Shown here in pieces: positions 55,327-64,000 of a stretch of DNA of 64,000 bases. Below the pieces are notes generated by a model. That model searched no databases and was not told where the DNA came from. It worked only from the letters and a program-made list of their open reading frames with translations. The DNA comes from Anastatus disparis. Lineage: Eukaryota > Arthropoda > Insecta > Hymenoptera > Eupelmidae. Every line of letters begins with the position of its first letter. The stretch's first letter is position 1. The translations under genes were made by a program, and so were the position numbers. The DNA lies in NCBI GenBank assembly GCA_017163975.1, contig JAFFSR010000374.1, positions 419,501 to 483,500 on the forward strand, written 5' to 3'.

Positions 55327-56182
55327 TGTAACATGGCAGATTGACCATGTAACTTGTATGTATATTAGTAATGCATATAGACAACAGGAAAGAGCATCCA
55401 ACTGCTGACAAGACAGAAAGCAGACCACGCGAGTCGAACATGTAACACTATAACCCAAGATCGTTGGCACACACGCACGAATTTATAAAGCCCGTATAAT
55501 GTGCACTGATATGGCTAGCACGCCGCTTGACTCGAGTGGCTAAGCTGGGGTCCGTTAAGGATCGTTTGTCTCTTTCTTGCGGCGCGCACAGCGTACAGCA
55601 AGAGAAATGAGCTTGGTAGACAGAAAGAACACGCCATTGCATCATTCTTTCTGTCATCAGCAAAGCGAAAAGAGCGTTACGACCTGCTGTATTATACAAT
55701 ACTTTTTTTGTGTGCATTACGAGTACCATATTTAGTGTGAGTGAGACTAAGTAGCTTCACTAAATTATAGTTTTTTTTATTTCGTTTAAAATCAAGCATC
55801 GTGTTATTGCGAGTGCCCTAGTGCTACATAAAATAACATAATTCATTGCTTTATTTTGCGACGTGTGTACCGGGCGATCGCGTGCGCGTCCTATTGCGTA
55901 TTTTCCTTTCGTGCCATTATAACTTTTTTTTGTGTGTGCTCGTGCCCTTTTTGCGTGTATTTTTGTTACTATCTGCTTTTCGTCGTGCCGATAGTTCCTT
56001 AGCTAGTGCAAGCAGCGTCGCTTACGCTATACGCGGCTGGCGTCCATTTTGAGCGCGCGTGCTATAAGTGTATAATTATTAAAATAAAGCCTATTTTTTT
56101 ATTCAATTAATTGGAAACCCGCATCTTATCTTATTTATATCTTGGTGCAACCCCCTGATCCTCAAGGTTTTCCCAGTATAAA
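55327..56182 (+). repeat. Probable 3' LTR of the second Gypsy element
   Basis: It begins TGTAACATGGCAGATTGACC directly after the polypurine tract. A GC-rich block follows at 55500-55720, CGTGTGTACCGGGCGATCG at 55860, and an AATAAAG poly-A signal near 56083. The end is uncertain: CTGATCCTCA at about 56155-56164 is one candidate. With no 5' LTR in the window, the boundaries rest on the polypurine tract alone. Confidence 0.55.
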
Positions 56183-57200
56183 TATAGCCTAAAAATTTCA
56201 GAGTGGACATCCTTGGCGATCCCTTAGAAAAAAAAAATGTAATTAAAAACAATGATAAATGTGATTTTTAGATGAATTCTTAAGTATAAATTATTTCAAA
56301 ATAATTCGCAAAATGATACTACGCAAGTCGTATTTAAATTAGTTAATTCCCTTTTTTTATAGAATCGATCACCTAATTTCAGAATTATGAAATCTGTGTT
56401 ACTGTGAAGTGGGATAAAAGTTGAAAATAAAAAAATTGACTTTATGTGTCTATTTATGAAATCATCGTATGAATGATGAAAAATCTTATAATTGTTTAAA
56501 AAAGTGCATTTACATGTTTTTAGTATATATTTATTGTAATGTGAGTGAAAATAATTTTAAAGATTGTTATGGATGAACGCAAAAAGTATGATATATCAAT
56601 ACATCCAAAACTGACATGAGTTTAATCGTATATCACTGACAATGAGAATCAATTAATTTAATATTAATATATACCCATGTCTGGGACATGTTGATTATAA
56701 TTATTTGTTCAAATAATGCTCCTAAGTTTTTATACATGATTAGATTCAATTATTGCTGTCACATCATTGGATAAATTCAAATTAAAATGAAAATCAATTT
56801 TCATAAAATGAGAATATTATTTACCAATGTGAATATAATAAACTACTCTAAAAAAATACAGCAACAATTAGAATCAATCATTTTTCAAAACTTAATTTAA
56901 GAATATAGATCAATAGCTACTTTAATTTCAACAAGACCCGAGAAATAAAATTGAAGTCAGTGTCTATCATCCGCTAAATCTATAAAAAAATATGATCATT
57001 TACCTGTTATTCACATTTATATTATTCATCTATACTGTTATAAATAGAATGCTCACTCACCCTGAATCACTCTATTTATAACTTGTGATAAAAAAGAAAT
57101 TGTTACAAAGTATCAATCATTATTTCAAACAAATTTGTCAGGATATAGTATATAGCCAGGGTTGCGAAAAAAGTAATTAAAAATTATTTGAATTACGAAT
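56183..57200. other. AT-rich intergenic DNA
   Basis: No gene, repeat or element end recognised. Confidence 0.5.
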
Positions 57201-57225
57201 CATGTTGGAATTTGTAATTAAAGTT

Positions 57226-57860
57226 TTATTTAAATAACAATTTCTTTTAAATTGATAATTAAAAATATTTTAATTATCAAATCAAAATCTAATCGTAAAT
57301 TGAAAAGGCTTCAATTAAAAAATCAGAAGGAATTCTTAATTAAATAAATTTCAATTAAGAAATCAAAATATAATCGTGAATTTAGAGGGCTTTAATTAAA
57401 AATTCAAAAGGAATCCTTAATTAAATAAATTTCAATTAGGAAATCAAAATGTAATCGTGAATCGAAAGGGCTTTAATTACAAAATCAAAAGGAATCCTTA
57501 GTTAAATAAATTTCAATTAAGAAGTCAAAATGTAATCGTAAATTAAAAAGGCTTAGATTACAAATTCAAAAGGAATTCTTAATTAAATAAAATTTAATTA
57601 AGAAATCCAAATGTAATCGCGAATTTAATGGGCTTTAATTACAAAATCAAAAGGAATCCTTATTTGAATAAATTTCAATTAAGAAATCAAAATGTAATCG
57701 TAAATTGAAAAGGCTTACATTAAAAATTCAAATGGAATTCTTAATTAAATATATTTTAATTAACAAACAAAAATGTAATTGTGAAGTGGAAGAGCGTCAG
57801 TTATAATTATGATTTGTGAATTCGAGAGCTTTAATTAAAAATTCCACAATTCCTTTTTAA
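57226..57860. repeat. Satellite of exact 81 bp period
   Basis: The marker GGCTT-AATTA (or close variant) occurs at 57307, 57388, 57469, 57550, 57631 and 57712, exactly 81 bp apart. Each unit contains AAGGAAT-CTTAATTAAATAAA, TTTCAATTAAGAAATCAAAATG and TAATCGTGAAT. Degenerate units extend the array left to about 57226 and right to 57860, giving seven or eight copies. The unit is rich in AATT and in short palindromes. There is no coding frame. Confidence 0.93.
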
Positions 57861-57899
57861 TTAAATGTACTAAGGAATTTTTATCATATATATGTATAT

Positions 57900-58052
57900 A
57901 GAAAAACATGTAGACGCGCACATACATACGCACCTGGGCTCATATATATGCAACATTTCATGTCAACTCGCACGCATACATACAGACAAGTTGATATACA
58001 CATATGGTCCCTTTCATGTCAACTTGCACCCGTTGATCCGTAAATTTTTTGG

Positions 58053-58089
<37 letters not shown>
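57900..58089. repeat. CATACATACA-type low complexity and (TA)n
   Basis: Two copies of a loose unit (CATTTCATGTCAACTCGCACGCATACATACA and TTTCATGTCAACTTGCACC) at 57955 and 58012, followed by (TA)n at 58052-58089. The same unit and a (TA)n reappear around 60230-60530. Confidence 0.75.
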
Positions 58090-58092
<3 letters not shown>

Positions 58093-58200
58093 GACGAGTA
58101 TACATACTCGCGCAATAAAATTTCCCGCCTGACGACCAAGCTACTATAGAACAATAGTTCTGAGCTCAGCCGCCAGGTGGCAACCCCGAATGTCATTACA

Positions 58201-58260
58201 CGCAACGGGAAAAATGAGGCCAGAGTATATAAGAGGCCGAGAAGCTAACCAGAGCAGAGC
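58201..58260 (+). promoter_or_regulatory. Candidate promoter with TATA box
   Basis: TATATAAG at 58226-58233 in a GC-richer island, with GAGCAGAGCAGTG about 25-30 bp downstream as a possible start site. It stands 55 bp ahead of three hairpins at 58281-58477. It may be an LTR promoter of an unrecognised element or the start of a small structured RNA. No experimental support. Confidence 0.45.
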
Positions 58261-58280
58261 AGTGTAGACTACGGTCTCCC

Positions 58281-58477
58281 CTCTCTCTTTACCTGAGTGA
58301 GCACGCTAGGCTAAGAGAGAGTGAGACAAGTAGTAGCTGGTTGCCTTCTCTTGTAAAAGGACTAGCTTCTCTCTCTTGCACATGAGGGTAGACCGAGTGA
58401 GCACGCTGGTCTACACTCTAATGCATATGCTGGCAGCATAGAGCTACGCCGAGTGAGCACGCCGGCGTAGATCTATG
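58281..58477 (+). other. Three hairpins with one shared 13-nt loop
   Basis: Loops GAGTGAGCACGCT (58295-58307), GAGTGAGCACGCT (58395-58407) and GAGTGAGCACGCC (58451-58463) are each flanked by stems of about 14 bp that differ in sequence. They are CTCTCTCTTTACCT/AGGCTAAGAGAGAG, CATGAGGGTAGACC/GGTCTACACTCTAATG, and CATAGAGCTACGCC/GGCGTAGATCTATG. The inner seven pairs of the second and third are perfect. Loop conservation with different paired stems suggests selection on RNA structure. I know no family with this loop. Confidence 0.7.
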
Positions 58478-58489
58478 TTACCTAGAGCG

Positions 58490-59329
58490 CACTCGCAACC
58501 TTTTGCCGTCGCCGCAATGCCGAACTTGCGCCGCTGAATTTAAGGGTGACGTTCACTCAAAATATTATATTCTATCTAACATATCGCAACGGGCTTAATT
58601 AAGAGTCTTATCCACCCACAGCTATCGCGTCCGCGATATAAAATTTTTTTTAAACGTTGTGGTGATACAAGATAGATGAATTAATACTTCTGAAAGATCA
58701 AAAAATATTTTTTTCTATCCGTACATAAATTTCAGCAGAATGGTTGAAAAAAAAATTTTTCTTTGACCCTCTGTTATTATAAAAAAAGATGTATATTTTT
58801 TTACAGATAAAAAGCAATAATAATAAAAAATGTAATATTTGGATCTTATGAAAATATAAACTATTCCTATCACATGGAAATATTGTTATTATATGTTTAT
58901 TTCGCTAAAAAGTTGCTTTGTTGATCATAGAATACATTTTTGTTCACGTGTAAACATCATTTAACTTATGAAAGCTAAGTTACCTTTTCTACGATAATTC
59001 CCCTGGCTCTAAACATTCAACTGTCACAGATGATATAAGCGCATATTTAAATACGTCATAGACGTTTAAGAAAGTAGTCATGTACAACTAAAAAAGTTTG
59101 TATAGCAGTGAATGTTGGAGACCATTTACTCGGTAAAAATTTCATTCAAATTATCAGGTAATCTCCCCTGGCATATAATTCCCCTGCCTTTTTTGAGATG
59201 CACTCACAAAATTCTAATTAAATAATAAAGTCAACAATTTTATTCATGAATTTCATAACATAAAGTGTTAAATTATTTGTACACTTGAAATTTAATACAT
59301 ATTATACTGCTTATAATTTTTATGTATTC

Positions 59330-59388
<59 letters not shown>

Positions 59389-60179
59389 GGAGAATTTCCG
59401 AGTAAGCACATTCTCAAATCTTTTTGTAAACAATCACTGTAGTCATATTTACATACTACACTATATAACTACGTACATACTACAAATAAATAAAGCGAAA
59501 TCAAAGGTTACATCGTAGTATTCAGAAAATAAAAATATCAGTTTGTCATTAGCCTTGATGAAAAGTTTGTCGTTGATATCAAAGTAAGTATACAATTATT
59601 TGAATTGAAATGAAAGTTTTTGAAAAATCTGGAAAATCTATAAATTGATAATAAATTATTTGAGATTGTATTGGTAATAAAATGGTTTCTACACGTGGAC
59701 GTGGCGAACTTCCTACTAATCCTTTATCATCAAGTACACTTGACTCCATTCCCACAAAAATAATGTTATTATATATTTTAAGAAAGCAAACTTTCTCAAG
59801 TATGGATATATTTGTTCTTTAACTTTCTTCTAATAATGTTTGCAAATACAAATTTTTGCTGTAACTCGTCGTTTTTTATTTTTAAAAATTCATCCATATA
59901 TGGTAATAGCTAATTCTAAAGTATTTCAGATAGTTTAGAATCTTTGTTCGACATAAATATTATTAAAAAATAATATATCAAGTAATGGTAATAAAAAAAG
60001 TAATTCCCCTGAAATAAAAGTAATTCCTCTGTATCAGTATATTTTTTATCCATCAGTTTTTCTGGGAATAACCTATGGACAGCTTGGCTACTTTGGGATA
60101 TTGTTCAATTAGATATAGCCATTAAAAACCTGAGTAAAATTTTTAAAATGCACACCTTTATTTTCTATTATTTCAAAAT
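58490..60179. other. AT-rich DNA with a (TA)n tract at 59337-59385
   Basis: No gene recognised. A 49 bp (TA)n lies at 59337-59385. Confidence 0.5.
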
Positions 60180-60259
60180 TTGAATTTGACCCGTTCGAAT
60201 AGAATCACCCATATGAGACCGTTTCTGTCAATTCGCATGCACGCACACACATGGGCTTA

Positions 60260-60336
<77 letters not shown>

Positions 60337-60488
60337 GTGTGTGTGTGTTTATCTGTGTACACATATACATGGGATATTTAATGTTAATGCACAAGCGCGC
60401 ACACACACATACAGGTTTATATATACGCGACGTTTCATATCAATTTACATGCATGACACACGTACTTGAGTTTATATATATTTTTCGT

Positions 60489-60531
<43 letters not shown>
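60180..60531. repeat. Long (TA)n tracts with CA-rich repeat unit
   Basis: (TA)n at 60262-60328 and about 60495-60531. Between them lie GTGTGTGTTTATCTGTG and GCGCGCACACACACATACAGG, with a TTTCATATCAATTTACATGCATG unit similar to those at 57955 and 58012. The Tyr/Ile repeat frame read through this (60180-60497) is not a gene. Confidence 0.85.
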
Positions 60532-60533
<2 letters not shown>

Positions 60534-60948
60534 GAAATATAAAAGATTATCGATAATACCAAATTATCATTGTTATTATTCTAATACTATTATAGAAATA
60601 TTTTTAAAATATAAAAATGATATGTTATTATGAACTTTTATTCTGTGAATACGGTAATAGAAAATTTCATATAATATATCTCCTTTAGTATTGGAAATTA
60701 TAAAACAAATTCAATCATATGAAAAATGAATCACAATACGAGATGGCTATAATAAAAAGACAATATACAAATAGGTCAGAAATATGATTAGGGGGAGGAA
60801 ACGGGGGTCCAATGGCTGATCACGAAGGGGAGAAGGGGGAACACTTTTCTATAAATACATAAAAGTAGCCATTAACGATCAGATTGACGGCATTATTTAA
60901 TAAGAGGATAAGGGAACAGGAGAGTACTCAGGACTGAAAAACGCTTAC

Positions 60949-60951
<3 letters not shown>

Positions 60952-60982
<31 letters not shown>

Positions 60983-61210
60983 CTAAGTATATTGATAACT
61001 TGACATGAAATGTTCCATATTAGTTATATATGTCCTTTGGACGTATTCAGGTGGAATATGAATCGAGGACAATGTTTGTCGCTTGAGCTGAAATTGCCGA
61101 GGGCGCGCGAAGCGCGCCCGAGGTAGATTTCTGCTCAAGCGGCAAACATTGTTCGAGATTCAGATTCCACCTGAATAAACGGCCAAAGGACATAGATGAT
61201 TTTATGTCCG
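60952..61210. mobile_element. (TA)n and fold-back MITE with GC-rich core, copy 3
   Basis: (TA)n at 60952-60981 precedes an element whose left arm TTAGTTATATATGTCCTTTGGAC (from 61020) and GGTGGAATATGAATCGAGGACAATGTTTGTCGCTTGAGC pair with GCTCAAGCGGCAAACATTGTTCGAGATTCAGATTCCACC and CCAAAGGACATAGATGATTTTATGTC (to about 61210). The core is GAGGGCGCGCGAAGCGCGCCC (61099-61119). It is the clearest copy of the family. Confidence 0.88.
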
Positions 61211-61619
61211 AAGTAGGCCGTATGAGAAAATATAACTTATTAGTTCAAAATATTAATCTTTTTTTCAATACTTTTAAAATTAAATTTTAGTTCTATTGAT
61301 TTTTTCTTTTGTTTCTTAGATTGACATTTTGTAATGAGTATAGCTGCTGTCGAAGCACGTTTTTTAGTATAAACACATCGATCTAAGGGTTGGGAGCGAG
61401 GCTCAGTAAGTTTTGGGAAATAACGACCTGTCTAATATATATATATTTTAAATTACTAATAATTAATTTAAAAATCAAAAGTAACTATTTTAAAGCGAAA
61501 TATGGAAGATAAACATGTATTGTTTTACTCCTCAAATATCACGAATTAGAATATTAATTATTAGTAATTCAGAAGTGTTATATATCATATAAATAATTCC
61601 ATATTGAATAATTTTTAAT
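61211..61619. other. AT-rich DNA, no gene seen
   Basis: Contains AAGGGTTGGGAGCGAGGCTCAG at 61386, which resembles non-autonomous Helitron sequence, but no ends can be set. Confidence 0.4.
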
Positions 61620-62337
61620 TTTAGTAACAGGAAAAGCCACAGAAAAAGAGATTAACAATCACATTTTCTTCGAAATATTGCCCTTGAATCAAGTAGGTGA
61701 AATATCAGTCTTAGTACAAAAAAAGACACTCAGCATCGCAAATTTATGCTCTTACTCCATAATATAGTAGTACCAACGTTAGTCCCTAAAGTTCAAGCTA
61801 TAGTATTAATTGAAATTATATCGTCACTTTTTTTTCAAACACCTTAGTACATAAATAAGATATACTAGATTTAGAACCTATTTTAACAATACTTTCCTTT
61901 CTCCGTGCAGTTGTTAGTTCTAGTGAACATCAAATACTGTTTTCGATTATTTCATGGTTCGTGATTGAAACACGTGATTAAAAAGAATGAATTCCTATCA
62001 TATTTTTTCATTGATTCAAATGCAATTTAGTAGAACAAATTTATGCTCTTACTTCATAATATAATAGTACTAACATTAGTCCCTAAAATTCAAGCTATAG
62101 TACTAATTGAAACTATATCGTCACTTTTTTCAAATATCTTAGTACGTAAATTAGATATACTAGATTTAGAACCTATTTTAACAATACTTTCCTTTCTCCG
62201 TGCAGTTGTTAGTTCTAGTAAACATCAAATACTGTTTTCGATTATTTCATGGTTCGCGATTGAAACACGTGATTAAAAAGAATGAATTCCTATCATATTT
62301 TTTCATTGATTCAAATGCATTTTAGTAGAACAAATTC
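61620..62337 (+). pseudogene. Tandemly duplicated (300 bp) protein-like fragment
   Basis: After a possible splice acceptor (TTTTAGTAACAG at 61631) the frame reads GKATEKEINNHIFFEILPLN and GEISVLVQ. In a second frame it reads MLLLHNIVVPTLVPKVQAIV then LIEIISSLFF. The unit 61738-62037 is repeated at 62039-62337. The second copy reads open for 77 codons (62043-62276) with LDLEPILTILSFLRAVVSSS, KHQILFSIISWFAIETRD and a stop. The helix-rich pattern suggests a host HEAT-type or similar protein, but I do not recognise it. The first copy has frame breaks. Confidence 0.5.
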
Positions 62338-62520
62338 TTAATTCATCATGATATAATTTGTATTAAGAAAATTGTTATGCATATTGTAACTTTAATTTAT
62401 CTTTTTTATAAAAATATAAAAATTTAATTTAGTACGAAACTACAATATCAAAATTCATAAGTTGCAATTCTTTTTTATTTTAAAATTGGCTAATTTATAC
62501 ATAATAATATAATATATGAA

Positions 62521-62562
62521 AATTCAACCGAGCGACGTGAGGAGCGAGGTATTTTTTGCTAG
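62521..62562 (+). mobile_element. Possible Helitron-like 3' end
   Basis: ACCGAGCGACGTGAGGAGCGAGGT is followed by ATTTTTTGCTAG (CTAG 62559-62562) and T, as at the 3' ends of many insect Helitrons. The stem is weak. The duplicated fragment at 61620-62337 would lie just upstream. The 5' end was not found. Confidence 0.45.
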
Positions 62563-62914
62563 TTTTAATTATCACCAAAAAATTTCTATTTTTATAAACT
62601 TAAGGCGACTTTGGAAAATATTTTCTAATATATCAGAATGCATATTAAGAGTCGATCATAGTTTACAAATTATGACGGCAAAAAATAAGTAAACTACGCG
62701 AGATTTGGCAAAATGATATGTAATAATATAAAGAATGGTGGAAGCTTAAAAAAACCGTAAAATCTAATAAATAATGAAAATTATATCCTATTGTTGAGGT
62801 TATAACCTCAAAATCGATTTTTTATTTCAGAATTGTAAGTTGAGATAACACCTGAAAAGACCAACTATGATGTACTAAAACAGATGGCGCTATAAATCGT
62901 TCAAAGCGGTTTTT
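62563..62914. other. AT-rich DNA, no gene seen
   Basis: No feature besides TTGTTGAGGTTATAACCTCAA near 62790, a short palindrome. Confidence 0.5.
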
Positions 62915-63061
62915 TTAACCTTAAGAGGACCGGAAAACCACTATAGTGGCGTGACCCCTGATCGACCTTTACCCCAAAGTCAATTAGTGATATCAGATAC
63001 CTTTTTGGACCACTTTCTTAGAGCGATCACAAATCTCAAATACCGGTCCTCTAAAGGTTAA
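62915..63061. mobile_element. TTAA-flanked MITE, piggyBac-style, copy B
   Basis: TTAA at 62915-62918 and 63058-63061 enclose ends CCTTAAGAGGACCGG and CCGGTCCTCTAAAGG, inverted with one change. A subterminal palindrome CCACTATAGTGG follows the left end. 147 bp in all. The AGAGGAC end resembles that of the element at 9787, so the two may be distant relatives. Confidence 0.9.
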
Positions 63062-63283
63062 ACATGATGATAAATAAATTTAATAAATGACATGACTGCA
63101 TGGGTATATTCCATTATTATTTTTTAATAGAAATAATCATATACTCAGAAAAATTATTTTCTCAAGATTGCTAGTTTTAGCAATTAGAGAACATGAGTAT
63201 TAATTTATTGAAGACTAAAATTTAATGCACAGTCACAGAAAATATAAAAAGAAACATGCAAATAAATATATCATCATGCAATA

Positions 63284-63429
63284 TTAACCTTCTGACAGCC
63301 GGGATGACGCCGTATGGCGTCATTTTATGATTGGCCCAAACATACTATTACTCAAGAAACATTTATATGCAAAATTTCGAAAAAGTTACACTTTTTTAGT
63401 GGGAAAAATGCCGGCTGTCAGAAGGTTAA
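63284..63429. mobile_element. TTAA-flanked MITE, piggyBac-style, copy C
   Basis: TTAA at 63284-63287 and 63426-63429 enclose perfect 15 bp inverted ends CCTTCTGACAGCCGG and CCGGCTGTCAGAAGG. A subterminal palindrome ATGACGCCGTATGGCGTCAT follows the left end. 146 bp in all. The perfect ends suggest it is younger than the other TTAA MITEs here. Confidence 0.93.
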
Positions 63430-64000
63430 TTATTCATGCAAAACTTGAAATGTTTCTTCAAATAACGAAATAAGTACAAAAACAAACACTAAAAATATTA
63501 TGAAAAAACTCTATATTAGTTATAAAATCTCACTATTATAATAACAAAATTAAACATAAATTTATAAGTATCATGCATAATAAAAAAAAAAGTAATAAAA
63601 GTATGATTAATAAAAGTTTCACTACTGATACTAGTTTCGGTATAGAAGTTGTTATAAATTATTGATGACATTTCATTTTACAAACTAATCTGTAAGATTC
63701 TTAACTTTGTCAGATATAAATAGAAACTTTTAAGAATCTGACATTATTTTTTACCACGAAGCACTTTTGATTGCTTTTGTGTCAGCAATAGTTCATCAAT
63801 TGGTAACAATATAATATACAAAAGCCTAGAATTCATAGAGAGTCAGAAATAATTTGTAGCATGAGATATGAAATTTAACTTAAATTTTATGTTGAAAATA
63901 AATAATAATAAAAAAAAGAAAATAAAAAAATTGAAACCAAAAAAACTATTTTAAAATAAAATTAATTTAAAAAAAATGCATTTACAAAGAACACTAATTT
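63430..64000. other. AT-rich DNA to the window end
   Basis: No gene or element boundary seen. Confidence 0.5.

Larger units (their letters stand above)
47977..56182 (+). mobile_element. Second Ty3/Gypsy retrotransposon, 5' LTR missing
   Basis: Coding remains in canonical order: gag (47977-49980), protease (50206-50916), reverse transcriptase and RNase H (50926-52330), integrase (52338-53740), a C-terminal zinc-knuckle tail (to 54423), a polypurine tract (GGTGGGGGAGAA, 55315-55326) and a probable 3' LTR from TGTAACATGG at 55327. Protease, RT, RNase H, integrase in that order defines Ty3/Gypsy. Every frame has stops. The 5' side ends abruptly near the fold-back at 46936-47887 without an LTR. 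Confidence 0.85.

Noticed and set aside
55253..55729. Minus-strand frames of 62-93 codons in the 3' LTR
   Set aside because: No domain seen, and they overlap a polypurine tract and LTR-like sequence on the plus strand.
57226..57860. CRISPR-like array of regular repeats
   Set aside because: The 81 bp units diverge throughout with no conserved repeat/unique spacer alternation, and the genome is eukaryotic.
60180..60497. 105-codon frame rich in Tyr-Ile repeats
   Set aside because: It is a translation of (TA)n and (CA)n microsatellites.

Overview
The window is AT-rich eukaryotic DNA with no intact single-copy host gene. It is a dense graveyard of transposable elements of arthropod type: Polinton/Maverick, hAT, several TTAA-flanked miniature elements, Helitron, non-LTR and Ty3/Gypsy elements, plus AT-rich satellites and microsatellites. 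A broken fragment resembling the FERM domain of an insect Janus kinase, with an intron of 82 bp, fits an insect genome. A hymenopteran host is my guess and is not proven by the sequence.

Region by region. 0.5-9.2 kb: a decayed Polinton (Maverick) lying entirely on the minus strand, in the order DNA polymerase B, packaging ATPase, jelly-roll capsid protein, an unnamed conserved protein, adenain-like cysteine protease. It is interrupted by a 660 bp hAT remnant with perfect 8 bp target duplications, by a palindromic MITE, and by a TTAA-flanked MITE. No integrase and no Polinton terminal repeats were found. 9.8 kb: a piggyBac-style MITE. 12.4-16.6 kb: a 4.2 kb DNA transposon with inverted repeats of 0.7-0.8 kb and a DDE-type transposase broken by several stops. 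17.2-25.1 kb: a region bounded by two outward-facing Helitron-like termini, holding the JAK-like fragment, nested TTAA MITEs, a C2H2 zinc-finger gene and a multi-exon gene with an OB-fold-like look. 26.1-31.0 kb: two minus-strand copies of one endonuclease-type LINE, both ending beside (GA)n tracts. 31.2-34.2 kb: palindromes, fold-back elements and short tandem repeats. 34.2-37.6 kb: a minus-strand Helitron with a frameshifted Pif1-like helicase, a zinc-finger ORF and a clear CTAG 3' terminus. 38.5-45.1 kb: an LTR retrotransposon with gag but with most of pol deleted. 46-48 kb: three fold-back elements. 48.0-56.2 kb: a second Gypsy element with recognisable gag, protease, RT, RNase H and integrase remains and a probable 3' LTR. 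57.2-57.9 kb: an 81 bp satellite. 58.1-58.6 kb: a promoter-like segment followed by three hairpins that share one loop. 60-64 kb: (TA)n tracts, a fold-back MITE, a 300 bp tandem duplication of protein-like sequence, and two more TTAA MITEs.

The genes do not form a working host pathway. They are parts of separate mobile elements, nearly all inactivated by stops, frameshifts, deletions or insertions, and nesting gives the relative order of several insertions. The points most worth following are the JAK-like fragment with a retained intron beside a Helitron end, zinc-finger ORFs in two Helitron contexts, the three same-loop hairpins at 58.3 kb, and a fold-back MITE family with a GC-rich core that sits next to (TA)n tracts.
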